Part shown: positions 1 to 8,091 of the stretch, piece by piece | Layout of the letters: each line of letters begins with the position of its first letter | How positions within the stretch are numbered: the first letter of the stretch is position 1 | Assembly: GCA_964540105.1 (NCBI GenBank) | Contig: CAZILL010000001.1 | Span: forward strand, 1,240,001-1,304,000 | DNA from: DATKJY01 sp964540105 | GTDB taxonomy: Bacteria > Zixibacteria > MSB-5A5 > GN15 > FEB-12 | Direction of reading: 5' to 3' | Length of the DNA: 64,000 nucleotides | The notes under the pieces: generated by a model | What the model was told of the DNA's origin: nothing | Database searches by the model: none | What the model saw: only the letters and a program-made list of their open reading frames with translations | Position numbers and translations under genes: made by a program

Positions 1-2
1 CA

Positions 3-461
3 GGCGACACGTTGGTCGGTTCGGATCGGGCCGTGTACTGTGTTCGTGCGATCGATACTCTTCTCTGGGTCGGGACAGAGAATGGCACAGTAGTCATGAA
101 CCTGAGGGATTTCCGGAAATCATGGGTTAACGGCGTCGTCGACTCCACGAACGACGTCTATGCCTTCCCCGTACCGTTTCGCCCGAACGAACATGAGAGC
201 GTGAGCTTCCATTTCCCGGTCACCAATCCGAGTGGTTCGCGGGTCACGATTGAAATTTACGATTTCGCCATGGACCTGGTCGCCACCGTGTTCTCCGATC
301 AGTTCTTTCCAAAGGGGCTCTATCAGGGTCGCTATAAGGGAGTGCCGGAGTGGAACGGCCGAAATGGCGATGGCCGCCTTGTGGCCGTGGGCGTGTATTA
401 CTTCAAAGTGAAGTACTCAAACGAAGGAGTACGGTGGGGAAAGCTGGCGGTAATCCCATGA
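3..461 (+). CDS. C-terminal end of a secreted protein with FlgD-like Ig domain (5' truncated by window edge)
   Basis: The reading frame is open from base 3, so this is the tail of a longer gene. The first ~45 residues include DTLLWVGTENGTVVMN, which looks like the last blade of a beta-propeller (ligand-binding-sensor type). Residues ~50-150 form a FlgD-like Ig module: PVPFRPNE near its start, then a beta-rich segment and an EWNGRNGDGRLVAVGVYYF turn, the usual W-[D/N]-G-x-[D/N]-x-x-G-x-x-V-x-x-G-x-Y-x-[F/Y] pattern. Such modules end exported proteins of FCB-type bacteria and can act as sorting or anchoring domains. The stop overlaps the next start (ATGA), so it is cotranscribed with a PorV-like gene. 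The role of the missing N-terminal part is unknown. Confidence 0.75.
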   Translation, partial: GDTLVGSDRAVYCVRAIDTLLWVGTENGTVVMNLRDFRKSWVNGVVDSTNDVYAFPVPFRPNEHESVSFHFPVTNPSGSRVTIEIYDFAMDLVATVFSDQFFPKGLYQGRYKGVPEWNGRNGDGRLVAVGVYYFKVKYSNEGVRWGKLAVIP

Positions 462-1450
462 AAAGAGCGGTTCTTATAGTACTCACCGCACTCGCAGTTT
501 TGTCCGCCGCAGACGCAGGGGTGCGGGGCGCGACCGCCGACGGCGGCATTGCAGCGTCGTTCCTGCAGGTTCCCATTGGGGCACGTCCAGCCGGTATGGG
601 TGGTGCTTATCGGGCTGTCTCGAACGACGGCGCCGGAATCCTCTATAACCCAGCCGGGGTGTGTATGCTCAATCGCCCATTATTCGGCGTCTCCTACCGG
701 GTGATGAGGCTCGATCGAGTCATGGGATATGCCACCTTTTTGACCCCGGCCAAGAATCAAGCTGTTCTCGGCGCGAACTGGTTGTATGCGGGATCAGGGT
801 CGGTCGCGATGCGTACGAGCGACGGACACTTGACGGGTGAGAACTTCCAGCTCAACAGCAGTGTCTTTGGCGGCATCTTCGCAAAGCGCTTTGAGGATCT
901 TCTGGCGGTCGGCATGAAGATCAACTACTTTCACATGACAATCCCGAGCGTAACGGCCTACTCGGTCGGTATCGATCTCGGCACAATGCTCTACGTCTCG
1001 AGCTTGGTCGATCGCGAAAGTCGTGACAAGCTCCCAGTGCAGGAGATTCAGATCGGATTGACCGTGAAGAACCTGGCCGCAAAGATGAGGTGGAACAGCG
1101 AGCAGTTCCTCCAGAGTCGCAGCGGAAACAAGATCGGGTCAGTACAGGAAGATACGCTGCACGTAGAGTATGGGCTGGGAGGTTCGGCGCGATTTCTCCG
1201 GCAGCGACTACTGGTGGCTATCGACGCCGTTAAGAACTCGGTTCAGGGAATCAGATTCCATGCAGGGGGGGAGTACTATCTTTCCGATGATTTCGCCCTG
1301 CGAATCGGACATTCGGACGGTCGCTTCACGGCCGGCACCGGTTATCTGTTCAAAGTCGGGACGATGCAATATGCCATCGATTACGCTTTTTCAGCCGACC
1401 GGGTTGACGAAGGTTCCGAGCACATCTTTTCACTCGACGTTCTTTTCTAA
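458..1450 (+). CDS. PorV/UPF0164-family outer-membrane beta-barrel protein
   Basis: 330 aa starting at the ATG that overlaps the preceding stop; a longer frame exists upstream, but a signal peptide (MKRAVLIVLTALAVLSAADA) begins exactly here. After the signal comes the family hallmark ASFLQVPIGARPAGMGGAY followed by ILYNPAG, seen in PorV/PorQ and UPF0164 proteins, where a short N-terminal segment precedes a FadL-like barrel. The rest is alternating beta-strand sequence with many Gly and aromatic residues and ends in FSLDVLF, a typical C-terminal barrel strand. In type IX secretion PorV shuttles cargo at the outer membrane; whether this paralogue does so is inference. It sits between a FlgD-Ig cargo-like protein and a second paralogue. 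Confidence 0.8.
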   Translation: MKRAVLIVLTALAVLSAADAGVRGATADGGIAASFLQVPIGARPAGMGGAYRAVSNDGAGILYNPAGVCMLNRPLFGVSYRVMRLDRVMGYATFLTPAKNQAVLGANWLYAGSGSVAMRTSDGHLTGENFQLNSSVFGGIFAKRFEDLLAVGMKINYFHMTIPSVTAYSVGIDLGTMLYVSSLVDRESRDKLPVQEIQIGLTVKNLAAKMRWNSEQFLQSRSGNKIGSVQEDTLHVEYGLGGSARFLRQRLLVAIDAVKNSVQGIRFHAGGEYYLSDDFALRIGHSDGRFTAGTGYLFKVGTMQYAIDYAFSADRVDEGSEHIFSLDVLF

Positions 1451-1455
1451 GAGAC

Positions 1456-2394
1456 ATGACTGTGTATCGTCCGCATCGTGACTCAGCGCCACTCCGAGCG
1501 ATTGCCGCCTTTGCCGTGCTCTGTATTGTGGTGGCATTCGCTCCCTGGGATCAGGCGCGAGGTGTGGATGGGATCGCGCTCATGAAAATCGAGCCGGGCG
1601 CAAGACCGGCCGGATTGGGTGGGGCGTTTGTTTCCATTTCGGGAGGTCCAAGCGGAGTTCCCTACAATCCAGCATCGGTGACCACATCCACGAACTTCAC
1701 GGCCTCGTTCTCGCACACCGGGTATTGGGAGAACATCAGAATCGAGAATGCCTTTTTTGCCACCCCTCTGAAGGGGCGATTGTTTGCGTGCGGTGGGATC
1801 CGTTATGCCACGGTAGGGGATTTGGAAATGCGGCAATCGCCGGTTGATCTGCCGGAGGCGTACTTTGAAGCCAACGATCTGTCATTCAAGGCTGGCGTGG
1901 CCTACCGATTCTCCGATGAGATCTCTGTTGGCGTTGCGGGGGGGATGTTTATTGAAAAGATCGAAGGGTGGCGCGGGTCAACCCCGAATTTCGATTTTGG
2001 ACTTCTCTACAAACCGAAAGAGAGGTTGGCTCTCGGGACGTCAGTGATAAATCTGGGGCCGTCGTTTTATCTGAACAAACCGGGTCAGCAGCGATCCCGG
2101 AGAATCAGCCTTCCGAGAACGTGGCGTGTTGGTGGTTCGTATGTTTACGATCGCTATCTGGGCGCGGCCGATCTTGTCGTCCTGGATCAGAAAGCACACG
2201 TGCATCTCGGACTTGAAGGGCGTCTGCATGAGATGCTCTCTATCCGGACAGGGTTCATGAGTGGCTACGACACGAAGAACTTCACCGCGGGGGCATCGTT
2301 TTCCCGGCGAAGTATCGTAGTCGACTATGCTTTCATACCCTATTCGGGCAGTTTGGGATCGTCACACCTTTTCAGTTTCACCTTTCAGTTATAG
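1456..2394 (+). CDS. second PorV/UPF0164-family outer-membrane beta-barrel protein
   Basis: 312 aa, starting 5 bp after the upstream paralogue. The N-terminus (~35 aa) is a signal sequence with hydrophobic core AIAAFAVLCIVVAFAPW. It is followed by MKIEPGARPAGLGGAFVSI and VPYNPAS, the same signature as its neighbour. The remainder alternates hydrophobic and polar residues as in a 14-strand FadL-like barrel and closes with SSHLFSFTFQL, an outer-membrane C-terminal strand ending in an aliphatic residue. The tandem pair probably arose by duplication, but identity is low apart from the signature, so the two have diverged. Exported-protein handling at the outer membrane is the most likely role; no cargo is shown. 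Confidence 0.8.
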   Translation: MTVYRPHRDSAPLRAIAAFAVLCIVVAFAPWDQARGVDGIALMKIEPGARPAGLGGAFVSISGGPSGVPYNPASVTTSTNFTASFSHTGYWENIRIENAFFATPLKGRLFACGGIRYATVGDLEMRQSPVDLPEAYFEANDLSFKAGVAYRFSDEISVGVAGGMFIEKIEGWRGSTPNFDFGLLYKPKERLALGTSVINLGPSFYLNKPGQQRSRRISLPRTWRVGGSYVYDRYLGAADLVVLDQKAHVHLGLEGRLHEMLSIRTGFMSGYDTKNFTAGASFSRRSIVVDYAFIPYSGSLGSSHLFSFTFQL

Positions 2395-2411
2395 TCGAAG
2401 GAATACTCATT

Positions 2412-3533
2412 ATGGCCAAGTACAGGATTGCCTGGTTGCCGGGCGACGGTGTCGGAAACGATGTGATGGAAGCCGCCAAGATCGTGCTCGACAGAATCAA
2501 GCTCGATGCGGAGTACATTCACGGAGATATTGGATGGGAGTTCTGGAGTCGCGAGGCGAACCCACTTCCAGAACGAACCGTACAGCTGCTCAAGAACACC
2601 GACTGCGCGCTGTTCGGCGCGATTACATCCCTGCCGAAAGAAGAAGCCGAACGTGCTCTGATTCCGTCGCTGCAAGGGAAAGGGCATGTCTACGCGTCGC
2701 CGATCGTCCGTATGCGTCAGGAGTTCGATCTTCGGACGAATCTACGGCCATGCAAGGCCTACCCGGGGAACCCACTTAATTATAGGGACGGAATTGACAT
2801 TGTTGTGTTCAGGGAGAACACTGAGGATTTGTACTCCGGCGTTGAGTTCTTCCCTCTGCCGGATGAAGTGCGCCAAGTGATCACAAAGCACAACAAGAAG
2901 ATGTCTCGCTTTGACAACGCGCCGGCCAACGAAATTGCGGTCTCGCTGCGCATAAATACGAAGACGGGTTGTCGCAACATCATCACTGACGCGTTTGAGT
3001 TTGCCCGTAAGGAGAAACGCCCGCATGTGACCATTGTTGAGAAGCCGAACGTCATTCGGGAGACATCCGGCCTGATGGTTCGCACGGCGCGTGAGGTAGC
3101 GAAGAATTACCCGGGGATCGAGCTGAAAGAAGCAAACATCGATGCCATGTGCATGTGGCTGCTCAAGAACCCGTTTGACTATTCTGTGATTGTAACTTCA
3201 AATATGTTTGGGGACATCATTTCTGATTTGTGCGCTCAGCTCGTGGGGGGGCTCGGCTTTGCGGCCTCGGGTAACATTGGCGACAAATATGCGGTCTTCG
3301 AGCCGACTCACGGATCGGCCCCAAAGTATGCCGGACAGTACAAAGTGAATCCGATCGCCATGCTCCTGACTTTAAAGTTAATGTTTGACTGGCTTGGAGA
3401 AGTCGATAAGGGACAAGCACTTGAAACGGCGATTGCGGTGGTAATTAAGGAAGGGAGAACCCGGACGTACGATATGGGCGGGTCAAACAATTCCCTCGAC
3501 GTGGCCAAAGCAGTGGCCTCGAGATTGGCGTGA
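2412..3533 (+). CDS. isocitrate/isopropylmalate dehydrogenase family protein, probably isocitrate dehydrogenase
   Basis: 373 aa; ATG start 17 bp after the upstream gene. This is a beta-decarboxylating dehydrogenase: GDGVGNDVM near the N-terminus, the substrate-binding run RMRQEFDLRTNLRP (~residues 100-113), VFRENTEDLYSG, the catalytic Lys/Asp regions, and NMFGDIISDLCAQLVGGLG. The cofactor loop reads THGSAPKYAGQ, with Lys305 and Tyr306 at the positions that in E. coli Icd contact the 2'-phosphate of NADP; NAD enzymes usually have Asp-Ile there. So an NADP-linked isocitrate dehydrogenase is favoured over isopropylmalate or homoisocitrate dehydrogenase, though the overall length and the N-terminus resemble the short NAD-type enzymes. 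No leucine or lysine pathway genes adjoin it. Confidence 0.8.
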   Translation: MAKYRIAWLPGDGVGNDVMEAAKIVLDRIKLDAEYIHGDIGWEFWSREANPLPERTVQLLKNTDCALFGAITSLPKEEAERALIPSLQGKGHVYASPIVRMRQEFDLRTNLRPCKAYPGNPLNYRDGIDIVVFRENTEDLYSGVEFFPLPDEVRQVITKHNKKMSRFDNAPANEIAVSLRINTKTGCRNIITDAFEFARKEKRPHVTIVEKPNVIRETSGLMVRTAREVAKNYPGIELKEANIDAMCMWLLKNPFDYSVIVTSNMFGDIISDLCAQLVGGLGFAASGNIGDKYAVFEPTHGSAPKYAGQYKVNPIAMLLTLKLMFDWLGEVDKGQALETAIAVVIKEGRTRTYDMGGSNNSLDVAKAVASRLA

Positions 3534-3568
3534 ATCGGGCCGGCTCAGGTTAGACGCGCGTGATGATG

Positions 3569-3598
3569 TTGACAATAGAGACCCAGTAATATTACAAT
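3569..3598 (+). promoter_or_regulatory. sigma70-type promoter for the DUF1579 lipoprotein gene
   Basis: TTGACA at 3569-3574 (perfect -35) and TACAAT at 3593-3598 (5/6 to TATAAT) with an 18-bp spacer, about 95 bp before the ATG at 3694. Seen directly in sequence; activity not shown. Confidence 0.55.
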
Positions 3599-3612
3599 AT
3601 GGAAGCGGGAAA

Positions 3613-3630
3613 CATCACGAAGATGTGATG
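3613..3630 (+). repeat. short inverted repeat in the 5' leader
   Basis: CATCAC (3613-3618) and GTGATG (3625-3630) are perfect 6-bp arms around a 6-base loop, just downstream of the predicted transcription start of the DUF1579 gene. It could be an operator or a weak RNA hairpin; six-base arms can also occur by chance. Confidence 0.3.
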
Positions 3631-3693
3631 GCAGGAATCGCGTCAAACAGGCAATACTTAGGAAACAGCAAACGCACATCAAAAGGAGATCAC

Positions 3694-4266
3694 ATGCGTT
3701 ACACGACAGTAGTTCTTATTCTCATCGCGGCTCTGGCGGCCGTTTCGGCATGCGCCGCCGACTCAACGAAGGCGGGGGAAGGGATGGGGATGCCACCTAT
3801 GGGGGCACCGCCGGAGATGAAGCAGGTGGCCTTTATGGTTGGTGACTGGGATATCACCATGAAGTACAACATGGGGGATACGACCCAGTGGCAGGAAACC
3901 AAGAGCAAATCGACTGTTACTTCGGTTCTTGATGGCGCCGCTCTCCTAAGCACTTTTGAGGGTACGATGATGGGGATGCCGTTCAAAGGTATGGGACACA
4001 CCTGTTTCAGCCGTGAAAGCGGAAAGTGGCAGATGAGCTGGGTCGACAATATGGGGGCGGCGTTGAGCGTCTACACCGGTACGCTGAAGGATGGGAACCT
4101 GATCCTGACTGGAGAGGAAATGTATCAGGGGAAGCCGATGTTCAGCAAAATGACCTATTCCAATATGTCGGACAGCAAATTCGACTGGACGATGGAGATG
4201 TCAATGGATGGCGGCAAGACGCTCACGCCCGGCATGCGCGCGACCTACACCAAGGTGAAGAAGTAA
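3694..4266 (+). CDS. DUF1579 family lipoprotein, Met-rich N-terminus
   Basis: 190 aa. The ATG at 3694 follows AAAAGGAGATCAC, a strong ribosome site, and begins a lipoprotein signal with hydrophobic core and lipobox VSAC (lipidated Cys about residue 20). The mature N-terminus is Met/Pro/Gly-rich (GMGMPPMGAPPEM). The remainder matches DUF1579: FMVGDWDITMKY, a lipocalin-like beta series, GTYTGTLKDGN-type strands and a final GMRATYTKVKK. The family has no proven activity; a small ligand-binding barrel on the envelope is a structural guess. The gene has its own promoter and terminator and is therefore a single transcription unit. Confidence 0.8.
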   Translation: MRYTTVVLILIAALAAVSACAADSTKAGEGMGMPPMGAPPEMKQVAFMVGDWDITMKYNMGDTTQWQETKSKSTVTSVLDGAALLSTFEGTMMGMPFKGMGHTCFSRESGKWQMSWVDNMGAALSVYTGTLKDGNLILTGEEMYQGKPMFSKMTYSNMSDSKFDWTMEMSMDGGKTLTPGMRATYTKVKK

Positions 4267-4290
4267 TCTCTGACAACGTAGAGAATGAGT

Positions 4291-4321
4291 AAGGCGGGAC
4301 TGATCATCCCGCCTTTTTTTG
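4291..4321 (+). terminator. Rho-independent terminator after the DUF1579 gene
   Basis: A perfect 9-bp stem (AAGGCGGGA 4291-4299 / TCCCGCCTT 4307-4315) with a 7-base loop runs into seven consecutive T, 24 bp after the stop codon at 4266. Confidence 0.9.
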
Positions 4322-4396
4322 TGCGAAACGCAACATGGCCTCCGCGGCACCCGTAGTCTGGAACAAAGCGTGCTCAGTCAGGAAAGGGGCGTCGTC

Positions 4397-5281
4397 GTGG
4401 AGCTTTGCATAAAAGGAATACACAAGCTGTACCGAGGGGATGTCGTCGCCCTGAGGGATTTCAGCCTATCGCTTGGATCCGGTGTGCTCGGATTGCTTGG
4501 TCCCAACGGAGCCGGCAAGTCGACACTCATGAAGATCATCGCGACCATTGCCAAGCCTACCGAGGGGACGGTGACATGGGACGGAGTCGATATTCATCGG
4601 GAGCCGGTCGGTTTACGGAGAGTACTCGGCTATCTGCCCCAGGACTTTGGGGTCTATCCGAATCTCAATGTCCGGGAATTCCTGGAGTACTTTGCTGCCG
4701 CGAAGGGACTGCGGGCGAGCGACGCGCGTCGGAGAATCGATGAACTTCTGCAGGTTGTCAACCTCGGATCCGTCAGTAAGAGGGCATTGGGGAGTTTCTC
4801 CGGGGGGATGAAGCAGCGCGTCGGAATTGCGGCGGCCCTGCTCAATGATCCAAGCGTACTCATCGTAGACGAACCAACCGCCGGTCTCGATCCCGAAGAG
4901 CGAGTGCGATTTCGGCACTTGCTGTCCGATCTGGCCGGCGAGCGGGTCGTGATCCTCTCATCGCATATCGTGTCGGACGTTGAAGCGGTTGCTACTCGCA
5001 TCGCGATCATGGCGAGCGGCTCACTTCTCAGGGATGCCTCCCCGGAGGTGCTCCTGCGAACGGTCGAGGGTCGAGTCTGGGAGTGGACCGTCCCGAGTGA
5101 TGAGCTCACCGCAGCGCGAAGCCGCTGGCAGATAAGTGGTGCAGTTCGTCGATCGGACGGTGTGCGCATTCGAGCCGTAGCGAATGACCTGCCCGCGACC
5201 GGCGCAGTAAAGGTCACCCCGACGCTTGAAGACGCATATCTGGACTGCCTTGCAGATTCACGCGCACGATCGGCCGCGTGA
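4397..5281 (+). CDS. ABC transporter ATP-binding protein (ABC-2/NatA type)
   Basis: 294 aa if started at the GTG at 4397, which has GGAAAGGGG 8 bases upstream; the open frame extends further 5' only through the preceding terminator, so the longer start is unlikely. Motifs in order: Walker A GPNGAGKST, Q-loop YLPQDFGVYPNLNVREFL, signature LGSFSGGMKQRVGIA, Walker B VLIVDEPTAGLD and H-loop SSHIVSD. The C-terminal ~80 residues are the usual variable tail of ABC-2 exporters. It overlaps the permease gene by 4 bp, so the two form one exporter at the inner membrane. The substrate is not evident. Confidence 0.88.
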   Translation: MELCIKGIHKLYRGDVVALRDFSLSLGSGVLGLLGPNGAGKSTLMKIIATIAKPTEGTVTWDGVDIHREPVGLRRVLGYLPQDFGVYPNLNVREFLEYFAAAKGLRASDARRRIDELLQVVNLGSVSKRALGSFSGGMKQRVGIAAALLNDPSVLIVDEPTAGLDPEERVRFRHLLSDLAGERVVILSSHIVSDVEAVATRIAIMASGSLLRDASPEVLLRTVEGRVWEWTVPSDELTAARSRWQISGAVRRSDGVRIRAVANDLPATGAVKVTPTLEDAYLDCLADSRARSAA

Positions 5282-6891
5282 CAATGACCAGTTTCGCGCC
5301 GCTTGTCAAAGCCGATTTTTTCGAGAGAATTCGCCGGTACAGCTTTCTGATCACGCTAATCTTCACACTGTATGCCGGCTACGCGTTCGTGCCCGGACCA
5401 GATGACAGTTACGTCACCCTCGCCCTCGGTAAATATCGCGGCCTCTACAATTCGGCGTGGATTGGGAGCATGATGGCGATTATGGCGTCAACGTTTCTCG
5501 GCTTGGTCGGGTTCTACCTGGTCAAGGGTTCACTCGAGCGTGATCGCCGGACAGGTGTTGGGCAGATACTGGCTTCCACGCCGCTGAGTACATTTCGATA
5601 TCTCGGCAGCAAGGCGTTGAGCAATCTGGCCGTCCTGGCGGCGATGGTTTTGGCGTTGACGATCATGGCCGGAGTGATGCAGCTCGCGCGAGGAGAGGAT
5701 CGGTCGTTGGATGCCGTGGCTCTGCTATCGCCGTTTCTGCTTTCAACACTACCGGTTCTGGCCCTGGTGGCCGCGTTCGCGATTGCTTTTGAAAGTGTTC
5801 CACTTCTTCGTTCCGTTTTGGGCAATGTGGTCTACTACGCCCTTTGGACAGCCAGTCTGATTCTATCGTTGCAGGGCCGCGCAGGAGCGAGTCCGTTCAG
5901 CGTCTTCTATGATCTTACGGCCACCGGTCCACTCGTGAGGCATATGCAATCGGCCGCTTCCCAGAGCTTCCCTGACTACGCCGGGGAGTTGAGTATAGGA
6001 ATACACATTCTCGAAGTCCCGCGCGAGATGCAGACTTTTGTGTGGAACGGGATTGACTGGTCGGTTGAGCTCATTCTTGCGCGTCTTATGCTGGTTCTGT
6101 GCGCGGTAGGGGTGGTCGCGATTGCGGCACTGCTCTTCGATAGGTTCGACGATCAGGCGAGCGTGGTGAAGCGGAAAGGCCCCTCTGGTGCAAAAGAGGT
6201 ATCGCCACAGAACTCGATAGAGGAGAGGTCTCCTTCGAGCCAGCTGGGTACGGTTCATCTGTCGCGACTTGCCGACAGCGGGCACGCCTTTCGATTCGTG
6301 GCGATGATCCGGAGCGAGTTGACATTGATGGTCAAGGGAACTTCTCGGTGGTGGCTCCTGGTCGCGTTGGGGCTGGTCATAGCCCAGGTCCTGAGTCCGT
6401 TCGAGATCGCCCGCCAATGGCTGCTGCCGATTTCCAGCCTCTGGCCGTTGGCGATCTGGTCGCAGATGGGAACTCGAGAGAGAACTCATGGCACTGAACA
6501 GATGGTCTTCTCAACCAACCATTTGCTCACAAGACAGCTCCCTGCACTTTGGCTATCAGGCGTTGCCGTCGCCATCGCGTGCGGAGCTGGTTTTGGTTTG
6601 AAGAGTCTGATTCTGGGAGAATGGGCGCCTATCGTTTCCTGGTTGCTCGGATCATTGTTCGTCCCGAGTCTCGCGCTGGCTTTCGGCACTCTCAGCGGCA
6701 GTCGAAGACTTTTCGAAGCGGTGTACATGATCCTCTGGTACATGGGGCCGATGAATCACAATCCGTATCTCGACTACATTGGAGCCACGCGAGATTCCTA
6801 TTCTCTGGGCATCCCGCTTTACATTGGCGTTCTCACCGCTGGGTCACTGTTAATAGCAGTCGCCGCCCGCCGCCGTCAGATAGCAACGTGA
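5278..6891 (+). CDS. ABC-2 type transporter permease
   Basis: 537 aa starting with GTG in a GTGA overlap with the ATPase stop (an ATG two codons later is an alternative). About twelve hydrophobic segments in two halves are separated by a charged region around residues 285-345. The N-terminal half begins with a cytoplasmic PLVKADFFERIRRYSFL segment typical of ABC-2 permeases, and ERDRRTGVGQILASTPLS and GTRERTHGTEQMVFST are the conserved cytoplasmic elbow/gate-helix stretches of this fold. Being twice the usual 250-aa length, it resembles fused half-permeases that need no partner. It exports something out of the cytoplasm; the cargo is unknown. The gene converges on the MacB-like operon with only 24 bp between them. 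Confidence 0.82.
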   Translation: MTMTSFAPLVKADFFERIRRYSFLITLIFTLYAGYAFVPGPDDSYVTLALGKYRGLYNSAWIGSMMAIMASTFLGLVGFYLVKGSLERDRRTGVGQILASTPLSTFRYLGSKALSNLAVLAAMVLALTIMAGVMQLARGEDRSLDAVALLSPFLLSTLPVLALVAAFAIAFESVPLLRSVLGNVVYYALWTASLILSLQGRAGASPFSVFYDLTATGPLVRHMQSAASQSFPDYAGELSIGIHILEVPREMQTFVWNGIDWSVELILARLMLVLCAVGVVAIAALLFDRFDDQASVVKRKGPSGAKEVSPQNSIEERSPSSQLGTVHLSRLADSGHAFRFVAMIRSELTLMVKGTSRWWLLVALGLVIAQVLSPFEIARQWLLPISSLWPLAIWSQMGTRERTHGTEQMVFSTNHLLTRQLPALWLSGVAVAIACGAGFGLKSLILGEWAPIVSWLLGSLFVPSLALAFGTLSGSRRLFEAVYMILWYMGPMNHNPYLDYIGATRDSYSLGIPLYIGVLTAGSLLIAVAARRRQIAT

Positions 6892-6915
6892 GGGGTTGTC
6901 AGGTAGTTAGAGTAA

Positions 6916-8082
6916 TCAGCGCGCTCGAAGGGCGTTGATGATGCGCATCCGGGCCGCTCGCGCGGCGGGCAGGAAGCCGCCGAGAATGCCCATGGACACT
7001 GATATGAGCATCGCCGTGACAGCGATTTGCGGGGACATCCGGAACGAAAACGCAATTTCCGCGAAAGTGTCGAAATTGGTCGTCGAGATCTGGAGGAACT
7101 GGAGAAACATCGCGATCCCTATTCCTGCCGCACCACCGACCACCGTGATCGCCACGGCTTCGAACAGGAAGGCGGTCATGACTGAGGTTTTGCTGAAGCC
7201 GAGAGCGCGGAGGGTTCCGATTTCGACGGTTCGGCGAGCCACTGACGCATACATGGTGATCATCGCTCCGATGATGGCGCCGAAGCCGAAAATGAATGAA
7301 ATCACACTTCCCATAATGTCGGTAAAACGGGTGAATGATTGTGATTGCAGCCGATAGTACTCTCGTTCCCTGATGACGTCTACCGTGAGTCGGGGATCGT
7401 TTTCAAGGCGATGCTCGATCGATTCAAACGATGTGTTCGGATCCAGTTTGAACGTAAGTGACGAGAAGACCGGTCGCTCAAAGGCCGCGGTCATCTGATT
7501 GACATCTCCCCACAATTCAGACTCAAACCCTGAACCGTTGGACTCGAACAACCCGACTACGGTCCAGTCGCGCATGCCAAAGCGCACAGTCTCACCCAGG
7601 CCACAGCCCTGGAAGTTCTTCGCCACTTTTGAGCCTGCGATGATCTCCGACGTCCCCGGGCGCCAGATGCGCCCCTGGGTGATCTTGACGTCGGGTCGAA
7701 TCTTCAGCGAGATTTCGCTGACGCCTCGGACCGGGATATTGCTCACGTCACCGTTAGACCTCTTCGGTTGGCCGATGAGGACGAGAGTTTCGCCTGTGAA
7801 CAGTGGCGTGCCGTCGACCTCACGAGAAACGCCGGCATCAGCCTTGACAATGTCGGCCATCTCGCGTTGCACGATTGAAACGATTTCGGTTGTAGCCGAG
7901 CGTCGGACGATGATGATGTTATCGTCGGAGCCGGTATCGACCAGAGTCTGCTCAAGGCCGTGAGAGAGCATGAAAACCGCGCAGAACACGAACACGACCA
8001 GCGCAATGCCCACGAGAGTCAGCGATGACGTGAGCTTGCGGGCAAAGCTGTTTTTCAGAGAGTATGACAGTAGTTTCCACAT
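6916..8082 (-). CDS. MacB/FtsX-type ABC transporter permease
   Basis: 388 aa. A first transmembrane helix (~residues 20-42) is followed by a ~210-residue periplasmic MacB-PCD-like domain and three C-terminal helices of the FtsX domain, with the conserved ARRTVEIGTLRALGFSKTSV loop that couples to the ATPase. It is the last gene of the four-gene unit and lies 9 bp after the other permease, so the two probably form a heterodimer. Exporters of this build move lipoproteins, macrolides or peptides from the membrane or periplasm; no substrate can be read from sequence. Confidence 0.85.
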   Translation of the reverse strand: MWKLLSYSLKNSFARKLTSSLTLVGIALVVFVFCAVFMLSHGLEQTLVDTGSDDNIIIVRRSATTEIVSIVQREMADIVKADAGVSREVDGTPLFTGETLVLIGQPKRSNGDVSNIPVRGVSEISLKIRPDVKITQGRIWRPGTSEIIAGSKVAKNFQGCGLGETVRFGMRDWTVVGLFESNGSGFESELWGDVNQMTAAFERPVFSSLTFKLDPNTSFESIEHRLENDPRLTVDVIREREYYRLQSQSFTRFTDIMGSVISFIFGFGAIIGAMITMYASVARRTVEIGTLRALGFSKTSVMTAFLFEAVAITVVGGAAGIGIAMFLQFLQISTTNFDTFAEIAFSFRMSPQIAVTAMLISVSMGILGGFLPAARAARMRIINALRAR

Positions 8083-8091
8083 AGCGCTATC

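Noticed and set aside
4654..5217. 187-aa open frame opposite the ABC ATPase gene
   Set aside because: Shadow frame of a gene with complete Walker and signature motifs; Ser/Arg-rich composition typical of antisense frames.
5863..6489. 208-aa open frame on the minus strand inside the ABC-2 permease
   Set aside because: Antisense to a well-supported membrane protein; no hydrophobic segment or domain pattern of its own.
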